Shown: positions 21,601-36,631, numbered from the stretch's first letter. The stretch: DNA of 64,000 nucleotides from Sphaerosporella brunnea (GCA_008704415.1 VXIS01000002.1:62001-126000); one strand, 5' to 3'. Made by a program: numbers and translations. Notes: generated by a model not told the origin, from the sequence alone.

Positions 21601-23860
21601 CTCGCTCTGAAGCACTCGATCCACTCCGAAAAGCCCTCCAATTGTGGATGTTTGGGCCTAGCAAGAGAATACATCACCATAGCTGCCTTCAATAACTCAA
21701 CTCTTGATGGCGATCCCTCTTTTCCGAAAGCCATCTCCTGCACGCTTTCCAGCTGCTCTGGACTCTGCATGGGTCAATGACAGCTCTTCTGGGCTGGGGA
21801 GAACAACCCACCACAATTAGCTCTTCGCACTGCCGGTCCAGTGCCACAAAGTAGTCTTTCGTGAGGAGATACTCTTTCCACAAAGCAGCCTCCGCCAGAG
21901 AACTGCTCCGATTAGACACGCCCGGAATGAAATGTTGGACAGCGGATTCACCTCCAGAAGGCTTCGAATCCGACCTTCTCGACGTCTATTGCCAGGAATA
22001 GTTTTAGCACTATTGCAACACAGACATCTACCTTGAGTTTCGTACTTTGCTCATGTCAGCCACCGTCTTGTCGAAAAACAAATGGATTCACCCACAATCT
22101 CCTCATCTTCGCAATTTTTACCAGCAATGCCAAATCTCTTGTCTCGGTAAACACTTTCTCCCCCTCGACACCTATTAGGACTCCCTGCAGTATCCATACC
22201 CTCGCGGGCGCAAATGAATTGTCCTCTTTCTCATCAATCCACTCCAAAACAGCACGAGCAGTAGCCTTCTGAGCTTCCGCATCCTCGGAACTGAGAACTG
22301 ATCCAACCCACTTCGCAATATGGGTACCGTGGGCACACTTTTCCGGAGTGGAGCGGCCAATGACAAAATTCGATGCAGACGCTGCGTATGGAAGAAGGAC
22401 ATCCTGTAATAACTTCCGTCCCTCGGGGCCTTCGAAAAGTCGGGCCAACCGCTTCTTTTCTAAAGAGGTAACAATGTTCCAAAAGGCCCGGGCGACACCA
22501 CCGCTGCCAGATTGAAACCCAAGAGTTATGAGAACCGCTATCCAGGAGGCAGGAATGTAAGAAGTTGGATCCAAGAGGCGTTTTAGGTCGGAAGTTGCAT
22601 CCCGCAGTTGATTGGGGGAGGCGGAGAGGGAGACGATTTCGACAAAGGTTGTGTATTTATCCCAGGCTGCAATTATGGGGGCACTCTTCTTCGGATCGAA
22701 AGCGAAAGTCCTATGTATGTTAGCTGGAGGCTAAGGATGGAAGGCAGGAGCGGAATGGCATACCTAGCGTTGAAAGGCTCCTGCAACAAGGATACCGAAG
22801 TTGTCAGAAGATAGAGACTGTACTTCTTGCGCTCCGAGAAGCCAGTGACCAGACATTTCTTGGAGAATTTTTAGCAGTTTCTCATGGGGATGTATCACGG
22901 AGGGGGAGGGGAGGGCATACTTGAATCAAAGCCCAGTATCTATCACTGCCTAGTATCTTCTGGGAAGGCTTCACATTTTCTGAAGTCGCCGTGATCCAAC
23001 GTAGCCATAATGCTAGTGCCAGATCCACATGTACTTCTGCATCGACAAGTCTTCCAATGACGTCCCAAAGCATCTACAACGGCACAAAGCACGCGCATCA
23101 CAAATCAGCCTCAATTCCAATGAATTTTGGAACTTCAATTTATTATTGTAGCAACAATAACTATGAACGGTACCTCAGAAGACCCAGCTGGCAGGAGCTC
23201 GTGGAACTCATTCACAAAGTGGCACAATGCGTTGCTCGCAGTATCAGCAATCTGCTGGTCTCGCAACGCCATTGCCGCCAGCAATGACGCCGGCAGAACT
23301 TCTCCCAGTCGCTGGAGTATGTCGCCAAATGAAGATTCTCCTCGTCTTCGCCCCTTCACAATAAAGAGGAAATGCCAGAACCGCAGACGCCGAATGACGC
23401 CGTGATGCAAAGCCTTAGGATCGACCTCCTCCTCTTCCAGAGCTGCACTTGTCGCAACGTTCGTACGACTTGACAACCGCCCTTCAAGATCAACCGCAAA
23501 CGCCTCGTCACTGCCAGCGTTCACTTTCGTGGCTCTGGTCAGCAACTTCCCGAGAGAAGCCTCCGTATCATCTAAAATTTCCAGAAGCAGCGCCTCATCG
23601 GCCAGCTCCACTGCTAGCTTAAAATCCGAGGATGCCTCATTTTGGCTTGTTGTTGACAATAGATCTCGGATGTAGCCATCGAGGACCGTCCGGGCGGTGA
23701 AGTCATCGGGCGCCGCCTGCAGAAGTTTTTTAAGAACTCGCGCAAGTTCTGGTTTCCGGTCGCTTGGAGCTGCCGAAAGTTGAGCGGCTATGAGAGATGA
23801 GGGTAGCGAAGAGGACGAAATGGACCCTAGAATGGCTGCAAGAACACTGTATACGTCCAT
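18605..23860 (-). CDS. TRM3: tRNA (guanosine-18-2'-O)-methyltransferase TRM3
   Basis: Methylates the ribose of G18 in tRNA D-loops. Fifteen exons close in phase to 1486 aa (yeast is about the same): 23174-23860, 22921-23073, 22764-22858, 22092-22710, 21952-22031, 21812-21902, 21592-21764, 21471-21529, 21056-21422, 20920-21001, 20546-20863, 20070-20492, 19828-20015, 19667-19781 and 18605-19615. About 1150 residues are a helical-repeat N-terminal region. The C-terminal SpoU/TrmH (SPOUT) domain shows SLLDNGFNLGGVSRVSEIMG, VLLLGTEKFGIPAELL and the knot motif KGKTRSMNVQTAAAVVLYEA. An apparent frameshift near 20910 disappears with a 57-nt intron (20864-20920). Several acceptors are AAG rather than CAG/TAG. 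Confidence 0.93.
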
Positions 23861-24748
23861 TGGGCTGTGTTGATGCGATTCTGGTAGTGGTTGAAATTTT
23901 AGCGTAGGGCGGCTTTACTCGACGGATTTTCAAGTCTTGGGACACCTAACCCACGACCGAAAAACGGAGAAAAATCGATATCTCCACTGGCTTTGCTCCA
24001 AAAATTGCAATTGCTGGCTCAAAATTAATGCGAAAGAGCCCTCGTCAGTTCTAGCAGTAAGATGTTCAGCGTTTATCTTTTCTTTGTGACGATATCGTGT
24101 TTTGCGTTGCTGGGGCGCAACGTGGGTTAAAATTCGTCGAGTAAAGACATGCTTTATTAGCATACCGTAAAAACTCACTTAAAAGAGACCCCCCCAGATT
24201 TGGTTAGCGGCAGATAATTGCCTTATAGGGAAACTTTTGAGATTACTAAAGAGGGTTTTTGTTTTTTAGTGACTTCCTTTTGGAGACATTAAATTCCATA
24301 TATGGCAATTCTGTGCCGCTAACCAAATCTGGGGGGGGTCTCTTATAAGTGAGTTTTTACGGTACTCAGGGGTGGAAACCAAGCATCATTCGATGTTAAG
24401 ATATTGCCGAGTAGGATTTTGGAGGGCCGAGTTGATGAAAACTTCGTCTAAGTAGGATAAACAAGACCTCTGGATGGATTTCATGGTCGATTTTGTGGAC
24501 TGCTAGGAATAGATAAGTAAACTAGTTCTGCAGGCATCTCAGCGGAAGCGCCGGGTTAAGTCAGCTAGAAGTACTAGTACATCTGACTAGACGGCGAAGA
24601 AGCGAACGGTGGAACAGCACATCACCGCGCGCACTCAACAACCCCCCTCACGGAACGGCATTTCTCCCCGCACACATACACACATACCAGAAGTCTCGGT
24701 CAAATCATCCCGGTGTTTGGAAACAAGCTCGCAAAAAGGCCCCTGACA
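23861..24748. other. Divergent region between TRM3 and kinesin
   Basis: Contains the 198-bp MITE at 24165-24362 and otherwise no gene. The right side (24600-24748) is the kinesin leader, A/C-rich with ACACATACACACATACCAG. It should carry promoters for both outward-facing genes. Confidence 0.5.
24165..24362. mobile_element. 198-bp TA-flanked MITE with about 50-bp TIRs
   Basis: The two ends are inverted copies starting CCGTAAAAACTCACTTA and continuing through AGAGACCCCCCCAGATTTGG to TTAGCGGCA, with a few mismatches, over at least 48 bp. TA lies directly outside both ends (24163-24164 and 24363-24364), the target duplication of Tc1/mariner-type elements. The 95-bp centre is A/T-rich and non-coding. 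Confidence 0.88.
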
Positions 24749-26630
24749 ATGGCTTCCGGAAACCCACCTCGTCACACCCATCTTGGGCACGAGCTCGCTA
24801 TTCCACATCACCTTCTCAAAAGCGCAGCTTCTAGCGCTTCACTGCGATCAAGAGAAGAGGGAGCTTTCCCTTCAGCTCCGCCATCAGTCAACATGCCTAT
24901 GAACGTCGAAACTTCCATGCCGAGTGGAAATGTCCGTGTGGTTGTCAGAGTCCGCGCCTTCCTCCCCAGAGGCACGTCAATTCAGCGCCTTCCATAGTTG
25001 TTGAGCTCGTTACTGAAAGCATTTACTAATGTTACACTTTTAGAGTATGAGAAGGATTCCGCAAACCTCATTGAGATGAACCCCGTCACTCAAGAGACCC
25101 ACCTCAATCCTCCTCCACCTTCGGCGCTGCGCGGAAGCCGCAACAAGATCCTCGATCGCAAGACGTTCACTTTCGATAACTCCTTCTGGAGCATTGATCG
25201 TGATGATCCCCACTACGTCGATCAGGAGGATGTGTACAATGCCCTCGGACAAGAGTTTCTCGACCACAACTTTCAGGGCTACCACACTTGCATCTTTGCA
25301 TACGGCCAGACGGGTGCTGGAAAGAGTTACACCATGATGGGCACGCCTGAGTACCCGGGTCTTATACCTCGTACTTGTAGAGATCTTTTTGAGAGGATCA
25401 AGGCTAATCAGAACCCTAACGTCACCTTTACTGTTCGTGTGTCCTACTTCGAGGTCTACAACGAGCACGTCTGCGACTTGCTCGTCCCTCGTAGGGAAAC
25501 ACCGGTTTACCTCAAGGTCCGCGAATCTCCCACCGAAGGCCCGTATATCAAGGATCTCACCGAGGTTCCTGTCCGCAGCATTGGAGAGGTCTTGAACTGG
25601 ATGAAATTGGGCGACCGTAGTCGCACCACTGCAAGCACGAACATGAATGACACCAGCAGCAGATCGCATGCCGTTTTCACATTGGTATTAAAACAGATTG
25701 AGGTCTGTGACGGTGACGAAACGATTGAGCGCCTGGCTCGCATCCGGTGGGACCCTTGAGCTATGCATGGGCTACGGAATTGAGTGTTAACGTGAACACA
25801 GCTTGGTCGATCTTGCTGGATCCGAACGTGCCAACTCGACTGGAGCCACCGGGGCTCGACTGAGAGAAGGATCAAACATCAACAAGTCGCTCACTACTCT
25901 CGGTCGTGTCATTGCTGCACTGGCAGACCAGGCTGGCCGACGGCCGTCCGGACCCAATAGCAAGAGGGATGTTATCCCATACCGCGATTCTATTCTCACC
26001 TGGCTCCTCAAGGATTCCCTCGGAGGCAACAGCAAGACCGCCATGATTGCGTGTATCTCCCCTACTGATTACGACGAGACTCTTTCCACTCTGCGTTATG
26101 CCGATCAGGCCAAACGCATTCGCACCAGGGCTGTCATCAACCAAGACCAGATCTCACAGGCCGAACGCGATGCCGAAATCCGGAACATGCAGGAAACGAT
26201 CCGTATGCTCCAGCAGAGCGTTTCGACGGCATCAATGACGCAAGAGCAGCAGAGGACCCAGAGCGAACAGCTTGAGCTGTATCAGCGTGAGGTTCACAAC
26301 ATGCAACGCATGATGGAGGAGGCTCGCGAGGTCGCCGAGTGCAAAATAAAGTCCTTGCAGACGCAGAACGAGGCACTCAGGCTCCACCTTCGCCTCGCCA
26401 TCGAGAGCCTCAAGAACCCAATCCCTCCGGTCGAGTTGCATGACGGAGACAGCGAGTATGGAAGCGATGACGGTGAAGACGAGGAACCCAGCGAGCTGCA
26501 GACTGAGTTGAGGGCCCGTCTTCATGAGTTGCTGGGCGACCTCGGAATGTTCAGGCTCAACCTTGCGGACGATGTGGCCAGGTTCTGTCCAGATGCTCCC
26601 AGGAGAGACAACGCGGCTGTCGCCTGCTAA
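24749..26630 (+). CDS. Short kinesin-3-like motor protein
   Basis: Plus-end microtubule motor head with a very short tail. Exons 24749-24971, 25044-25746 and 25802-26630 give 584 aa; an upstream in-frame ATG at 24713 would add 12. Motor motifs: [15 protein letters not shown]-loop [16 protein letters not shown], switch [14 protein letters not shown], switch [13 protein letters not shown], and [20 protein letters not shown] at the neck. A coiled coil follows (about 420-510), then an acidic patch, and the protein stops without FHA, PH or other cargo domains, as in the short fungal kinesin-3 group typified by Neurospora NcKin3. Intron 1 (24972-25043) uses a GC donor (AGAG/GCACGT) with a perfect TACTAAT branch site. 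Confidence 0.9.
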
Positions 26631-27814
26631 ATCAGGGCATTGGATGGTGCTTGGTATTGGAGTTTTCGTTTGCGCGACACGATATGATACCACTCACGCG
26701 TTTGGAGATTTTGTGTTTTTGGCAGTTAATGTCTATTGAAATTGGAGTCACGGGCGTGGGGGTTTTCAAGCATTCTTTGCATACATAACGAATAAAGACT
26801 ACGATTCAAGCATGCCCGAGTCATTGGTTCTCATTGGTTCTCTTTTTTCGTGATGTCTTGATCTCATGAAACTTGTTCTTTTAGCTGATTCAGCTTCTGC
26901 ATTGATTCGCTTGCAGAAACCTCCAACCGAAGAACCCCTGCTTCGTGTCAAAGATTTGGTGGCCAGCTGTAGTCCAAGCTCGAGGAGGTCGAAATAGAGT
27001 AGATGCCACAGCCACAATTGAAAAAGGTGCAAAGGGTTCTAAATGTTCTGTGAACAGCTCAGCCTAGGGATGTCGGCCTGTATTTGTGACAGTATCGATA
27101 AATGCCAAGCCATTGGTGGTGGTGGAGGCCTGTGGCAGCGCCGTTCTCAATAACCTTGGGTCAAAACACAAAACCAAGGTAGAAATGATTGTTTCAATGT
27201 GCTCTAGCTGATGGTGAAGTGAAACCGAGAAAAATGCAAGAATGGGTATTGCTTGCGCCCCCGCTCACCCCTTCCCACCGGACGAAACACTTCAACAAGC
27301 CTTTGGCCAAAAAAAAAAAAGCAAGATATAAATGGCACCCCCACAGTGGTATCTAGGGTATACCTTGAAACGAGGCAGCAACCTCTCTATCAACTTGACA
27401 GTGCCAAGAATACAGCGTCACAATACACAATACAATACATGTATCCATCCTTACGATACTGTATTTTGGCATCCCTAGCTCAGGCTACAGCGGGCTGCCA
27501 ACCTACTAGAACACAGCCTTCCGACATCCGATGGCCCCGCCTTGTGATGATCCTTGACATCGCAAAACCACCCCAATTTGGGCGATCGAGGCCAGCTCCT
27601 CTCGAAAAAATCCGCCCAAAGCCGCCAAGAGAATGATGGTTGATCGCCATGGCTAGACGTCAAGCAACGGAACCAGAGGGCGGCTCATTCCACAGAATTA
27701 CAAAAGTCTTTCTAAGGCGGCGGTGAGTTTTTCCGTAGAGTAAATCCGTCCTGTCACTCATGCCTGGCGTTGTTATGACACGAAAGCGGCGGCCAGCTGC
27801 TTCTGGTTAGAGCG
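26631..27814. other. Intergenic, no gene recognised
   Basis: About 1.2 kb downstream of the kinesin stop. It holds scattered short frames, an A-run at 27309-27320 and no repeats I could pair. The RNR2 promoter begins beyond it. Confidence 0.5.
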
Positions 27815-28091
27815 ACGCGTTGGACAAGATTCTCTTCGTTTGCGTGACCGCGTTGTTTACGTCCCGTTGCCAGGGTGATACGCGTGCAGTGTTGAGCTGC
27901 TGAAAAAACTCAGTCGCAGCTTTCCCACAACCACGTTAGCTGCCTCTCTTGGCGCTGCACCGCCGCTCCGATTGGCTGGCACCCGCAGGGGTTAGAGATT
28001 CGTGTTGAGCAACAACGACGAGGGCTGCAACAACGCGACTTCTGCTGTTGATGCCCGCTACTCCTAGATTATCCACAATCCCAGCACGCGT
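27815..28091. promoter_or_regulatory. Three MCB boxes (ACGCGT) upstream of RNR2
   Basis: Perfect ACGCGT palindromes occur at 27815-27820, 27880-27885 and 28086-28091, within 500 bp of the RNR2 start; a fourth is inside the second intron at 28650-28655 and ACGCGA occurs near 28033. ACGCGT is the binding site of the MBF (Mbp1/Swi6, DSC1) G1/S regulator, and RNR small-subunit genes are classic targets in yeasts. The link is an inference from motif and gene identity. Confidence 0.75.
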
Positions 28092-28123
28092 TTTTGGATT
28101 GATGGCTTGACCTCCCAGCCCAC

Positions 28124-28129
28124 TATAAA
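28124..28129 (+). promoter_or_regulatory. TATA box candidate of RNR2
   Basis: TATAAA in the context CACTATAAAGACCC lies 182 bp before the start codon and just after the third MCB box, a plausible spacing for a strongly induced S-phase gene. Confidence 0.55.
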
Positions 28130-28310
28130 GACCCAGAACCTCCCACTTCCGCACCCGCCCATACTCACAAATTCTCAAGCAAAAACCCACCACCACCGCT
28201 ATCCCCCGCATACCTTAACCTAAAACACTTGTTGTCTTTCTTGAGCCCCATAATCCCTCTGCACGCTCCATTACTTTACGCGAGAAATCTTTTCACGACC
28301 CATCACAACA

Positions 28311-29626
28311 ATGTCCGCCACTCCCATGACTCCCTCCAAGAAGGTATGTACCCATTAAGATGCGTGTTTGTCGTCTAAAGGAGTCTCTAATAATCCATTG
28401 TAGGCCGCCAACGCCCTCTCAGACCTCAAGATTGATGACATTTCTTCGATCAAGGTAAACATTCATACGGCTGCTACGAGCGAGCCTGCAAAGCCCACCG
28501 ACACGCCCACAGAAAAACTCGTCAACCTGCCAACAAGTATCCAGGCGGAGGAGCAGGACGAGCCTTTATTGATGGAGAACAAGCAGCGGTTCGTGCTGTT
28601 TCCGATCAAGTACCATGAGGTAATTGCAGTTCCCACTTGTCACGTGTTCACGCGTTAATTAATTTTCGCGTCCAGATTTGGCAGATGTATAAGAAGGCCG
28701 AGGCGTCGTTCTGGACCGCCGAGGAGATTGATCTGTCCAAGGATCTCCACGACTGGCACAACCGCCTCAATAACGATGAGCGTTTTTTCATCTCCCACGT
28801 TCTTGCTTTCTTCGCCGCCTCCGACGGTATTGTGAACGAGAACCTGGTGCAGCGCTTTAGCAACGAAGTGCAGGCTCCCGAGGCGAGATGTTTCTATGGT
28901 TTCCAGATCATGATGGAGAACATCCACAGCGAAACCTACTCTCTACTGATCGATACCTACGTCAAGGACCCCAGGCAGCGTGCCTACCTTTTTGATGCTA
29001 TCGAAACCATCCCCTGCATCAAGAAAAAGGCTGAGTGGGCCATTAAGTGGATCGAGGACACCCACTCCACCTTCGCCCAGCGCCTCGTTGCTTTCGCCGC
29101 CGTGGAGGGTATCTTCTTCTCCGGTTCGTTTGCGTCGATCTTCTGGCTCAAGAAGCGGGGTCTCATGCCGGGTCTCTCATTCTCTAACGAGCTCATCTCC
29201 CGTGATGAGGGTCTGCACACCGACTTCGCGTGTCTCCTCTTCCAGCACCTGAAGCACCGTCCCTCGAAGCAGGCTGTGCTTGACATCATCATTGAAGCTG
29301 TTGCGATCGAGTGCGAGTTCCTCACCGAGGCTCTTCCCGTGGCGCTGCTCGGTATGAACAGCAACCTCATGGTGCAGTACATCGAGTTTGTTGCGGACCG
29401 TCTCCTGCTTTCTCTCGGAAACTCGAAGCACTACAACTCTACTAACCCCTTTGACTTCATGGAGTCTATCTCTCTTTCTGGAAAGACCAACTTCTTCGAG
29501 AAGCGTGTGGGAGACTATCAGAAGGCCGGTGTCATGGCGAGCACCACCAAGAAGGGGTCTAGCAATCCTAGCACTCCCGGCATGGACTCGGAGGAGGATG
29601 GCTTGTGCTTCGATGATGACTTCTAA
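28311..29626 (+). CDS. RNR2: Ribonucleoside-diphosphate reductase small chain (RNR2)
   Basis: Provides the tyrosyl-radical diiron subunit for deoxyribonucleotide synthesis. Exons 28311-28343, 28404-28619 and 28676-29626 give 399 aa. Diiron-site segments are visible: [54 protein letters not shown] (with the radical Tyr region) and [19 protein letters not shown]. The C-terminus LCFDDDF is the tail that docks on the large subunit. The start codon gives [11 protein letters not shown], usual for fungal RNR2. Regulation by MBF is suggested by upstream ACGCGT boxes. Confidence 0.96.
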
Positions 29627-32129
29627 GTAGTGGAAGAGGGGAGGTCTTTGCTGTATCACTATGGGATTATTTTTTTCTTTTTTTTTTTTTTTTTTGGCCT
29701 TAGGGGATGTATTGGGGCTTTTGGGTCTGCTTTTTGTGGGTTTCTTTTCTTCGCTCTGTTACTCTTCTCCACTTCTGCGCATACCATGTGCTCTTTGTTG
29801 CTGTGTTTCGGGAGTCTGCGCGCGTTTAGCCATGTACATAAGTTTCTCTTCTTGCTTTGGGTTTGGCTCTGGGTTCGGGAAAACTGGGGGGAAAAGAATC
29901 ATGGATGGGATGGGATGGGATGATGCTATGTCTGCTGACTGTATTGTTATTACGGTACTTCGAGCTGTTTACACGATACTCTGCTTATATTAGGAGGGCG
30001 AATAAGCAAAACAGAAGGTTACTGAAAGAACTTGTTGGTCGAAGTGACATCTGTGATGCAGGAACCGATTCTATCAAGAACAAAAGAAATCGGCAAATAT
30101 AAAAAATAGCTTTTATGCCCATACCCCGTGAAATTCGCTCTGTACCCAGGAAATAATATTTATCTTCAAACCCCATATTCTATTCCGCGACATACAAAGC
30201 TAAATCACGATGCCTTCCCATTCTTTCAATTCTTATTGCCAGTGCCGGCTGTACCAGTATAACCGCGGTCCGGGTACTGCGGTGCATAGCGAGCAACGAG
30301 GAGTGGAGTGATGGAAGTTGAAGCACTGTGAGGCTTCGTGCCTCCAGGCCTGCGCACATCACCTTTTCTCTTGCGCTTCTTGGTGTTTGCTCACCTCCAT
30401 GTCCAACTCAGACAACTTCGAATCCAAATCATCAACAGCAACAGACTCGGACAGGAAGGGCTGCGACCCTGGCTCAGCGGTTGTCATACTTCTGGTCTGG
30501 AGAGCAGTGTACACCGCCTTTTTTTCTCCTCATGGTCTTTTTTGAGCTGAATAATTGAGGCCGGTCCAAAGCCCACCTAACTAAGCACTTAGTCGGTACT
30601 TAAGTAGGTGCTGCCGGGAGAAATAGTCGGCCATGGAATTTCGCGGTGCCTGAAGGGTATCATGGACAACAGCGTAGGCATGTCCACATGGAACTCTGGT
30701 ACATACGACAGCTGCAGGTCTACATTGAACCTCTGGTATCCTGAGCGCCCTCAATGGCGTGCGCGGCATTGCCAGTGGTGGGGAAGATGCGACGAGGGTA
30801 GTTCGCGCCGTGCTGGAAGATGGAGCGGGGTATATTCTAGACGGGGGCATCCTCTCGCACTCCCATGGAGATCTCTCCCGCCGCAATAAGTAACTTGAGG
30901 AACAAGTTCTCGGTCGCGTTCACGAGGTGCGGTTTCGCGGCTTCGTCGGTAAGGTTGGGAATGGTTTGCTGATCTCAGCTTTGGACCGGCAGATTGTATT
31001 GTTGCCATGGGCCGCGCAGGTTCCAGGGAGATAGCAGTTCAGTGCTGAGTTCTGGATCCTCAACTATTATAGGTCTTTCCCTCCAGGCTGGGGGATTCCC
31101 GAGTAACATACCTACTCTCTTTGTCGCTGACAAGAATCCCAAACACCTTGCCGAAGAGCCTACAACTTCGTCTCCTCATCATCTGAACTACATGAAAGGT
31201 CGGCATCCGAGGAGTCGTCTTCGTCGTGGGAACCGTCTGTGTGCGGTCTTTCGCGCTTCTTTGCACATCCTGGCCGCCTTTTTGGGCTCCATTCCAAAGA
31301 TATCGAGTACCGTAAGCACGAAATGGGATGCCCGTTATTGCGACTACAACATCATCCTCCGTGGAAGTCACCCGAGGAGGCCTTTCGCTTCGTATTCTTC
31401 TGCGAATTGGAAAGTATAAGTTGCGGGGCAGCTGCGAAGGCCGGCGATTATTCTTGGGAATCTCGTGGACCGCGTGAGTAGGCGTAATGCGTCCGGATAC
31501 CAACGATCAGCCGTCAGACCGTGACTTGCGAGTCATGATGGAGGTATGTGGTAACCCTGATGCATGTGGTCAAACCGGAGATAACACAGAAGGCACAGGT
31601 TATCGGGAGGGCTGACGAATGGCATCGCTCATAGCTCCTGCGTTGGCGTTTCCGGCAGCCAGCAGAGCTTTACTGTTGAGAAGTCGACACAGCATCTCCG
31701 AGCTGACAATCCCGCCTTCTTCTGCGGGGCGCGGGCATTAGAGCTGCAAAAGCCGTCACGGTGTCTGTCTGTCTAAAAGCAGCTTCCAGAACCTCGTAGA
31801 AGGAGATGTGCTCTTTATGTGGCGTACGTGAGTCTTGAAGCCGGCTGGTGCCTGCGTGTTCTAGACACCCGGCAATACTCTGGAAAAATTCTTTGAAAGG
31901 CTCAGAGAAAAAGCCCAGAGCTCTTCTTTTGCCGCAACAACAGCTTTAGTCTTGGCACTTGAACTAGGTATTCGCCGCAACGACCACCTCTAGATTACGC
32001 TCTTAAGCCTTCCTCCCGCCGCAACCTCCCTCCCACCTTCTTACCTTCATCTACCACCAACCCCCTCCATCAAACCTTCCATCTTCCCTTCATCCACCTT
32101 CCCCAACGAGTAAGAACTTTACGAGAATC
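29627..32129. other. Gene-poor interval with possible decayed coding remnants
   Basis: After the RNR2 3' region (T-run at about 29671-29694) no intact gene is visible for 2.4 kb. On the minus strand between about 31060 and 30580, broken frames read LFLKLLIAAGEISMGVRED and SIFQHGANYPRRIFPTTGNA, separated by stops, which looks like a dead gene of unknown family. A 147-codon minus-strand frame at 31060-31503 has no recognisable domain. The last 150 bp (C/T-rich) form the CDC48 leader. Confidence 0.4.
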
Positions 32130-34993
<2,864 letters not shown>

Positions 34994-35284
34994 ATGGGTT
35001 TTTTTTTTTCGAGTGCAAAATTGTTTGGGAAGTCTTTGATAGGTTGAGGGCGATGGGAGGTTTTCAAATTCTCATGCTGTTTTACCTAGTGGAATCAGGT
35101 GCTTCTCTTTGTTTCGCATGATACGATGATTATTTTTGTATCTCATAAACCGTTGCGATGATATTAGAGAGCCTCATCAAAACTGGGTTCCCGCATGCCG
35201 TTGGTGACTTCTAAACCGCAGACCGTGTATGTAATCTTTGCCTCTATCGTATCAGCCCGTTCCGAGAATGTGGGGCGATCATCA

Positions 35285-36440
35285 TGCACGTTTCTGGTAG
35301 CAACGGCGGCGACGCATCATTTTTCGACTTCGAGTTTCATGAAAACAAAAGCACGAAGCCACACCACAACCACATAGAAATAAAGCTGATGAGCTTCTGG
35401 ATAACCAAATCAACAGTGTAAAATTGATTCCCGCTGTCTTTTTCGGTTGCAGTCCTGGTTGTGGAGAACAAAGTGGGTTTCCCTTTTGAGCGAAAAACCA
35501 AGTGATGGCTTGGCAATACTCTGGAGATCGAGTTTTTACCGTATTTCTCTACTTTACAGACCGTCAAATCCTATGAAATTCCAGTGCATCTTTGATATAT
35601 TATGCCTTTATATTCTCACCAATTTTCAGTGGAAAAAAGCTTGGTGTGGTGGTGTAGCTGCTCAGAAACATAGACCGTGGCTGGCGTTGCACACACCACA
35701 TCATTCTTTTCCCTTAGAGGTGCCCTGAAATCTATACACTGTATCTGTCTGCTCATACCAGTTTTCCACCCTGTTTCTGAGCCAGGATAGACCGTGGTTG
35801 TTGAGTTCTATGGGGGTGTCTTGCCGACGCGTTTTTATACGCCGGCTTCACGGTGCCTTTGTCGCCAAGACATTCCCGCCTTATCCCGACCACCCCCCCC
35901 CCTACCTTCTCCACCAATACTGATGATAAAGAGATAGAAACTTTTGGGGCTTCTTAGGAGACTTCAATTTGATATGTTTGGTGATTTTCAGCGTGCTTAA
36001 CGGTGCGATTGTTGTGGAGTAGCGGTGCTGCTGTTAAGGTCACCTGTTGATGGCTTTGGTTTCTGAGCAGCTACACCTCTACACAGCACTTTTTCCTGAT
36101 AAAAACTGGTGAGAACATAGAGGAATCTTAGCTTGAAGACCTACTAGAGTTTTACGATATTTCACGGTCTATAATGTAGAGAAACAGGTCAAAAACTGGG
36201 TCTCCGCCAATTGTGCCAAGCCTGCGTCACGCGTCGCGACCCAAAATCAGCACGTCACTTGTATCTCCACAACCCTTGAGTCTGCAACAAAATAGACACC
36301 AGGAATCAATTCTACACTATGGATTAGGTATTCTATGGCTCGCCGCCTTTTATTTCTGTGTGGTTGTGGTGTGGCCTCGTGCTTTTGTTTTCATGAAACT
36401 CGAGCCGAAAAATGATGCGTTGCTACGTCAAAAACACCAG
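35285..36440. repeat. Long inverted repeat, arms about 0.4 kb
   Basis: The sequence from about 35285 to 35690 is repeated in inverted orientation at about 36050-36440. The outermost 70 bp match best: GAGTTTCATGAAAACAAAAG then CACGANGCCACACCACAACC in both. Further in, pairs such as GTAAAATTGATTCC / GTAGAATTGATTCC, TTTCTCTACTTTACAGACCG / TTTCTCTACATTATAGACCG and GGTGTAGCTGCTCAGAAAC keep order with indels. The 350-bp centre is unique and non-coding. Arms are diverged, so the event is not recent. Could be a foldback transposon or an inverted duplication of an unknown repeat. Confidence 0.8.
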
Positions 36441-36631
36441 GACTTTTGACCGCCAGTGTACAACACCAGGGAAAACATCAGGAGACAACAGACGACCTTT
36501 GTTTCGAGCTCTGAATTACGGCCAGATCAAGCGACTGAGCAAGAGAAATGGCGAGGTTACGAAGCCCTCATTAGCTCCGAGCTGGAGGAGTGGGCTCTAC
36601 TGCTGATGTTTGACGGCATCAAGTTTGAGTC

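Noticed and set aside
25040..25669. 209-codon antisense frame in the kinesin gene
   Set aside because: Shadow of the highly biased kinesin motor exon.
31060..31503. 147-codon minus-strand frame
   Set aside because: No recognisable domain, no splice context and lies among decayed sequence; not called as a gene.
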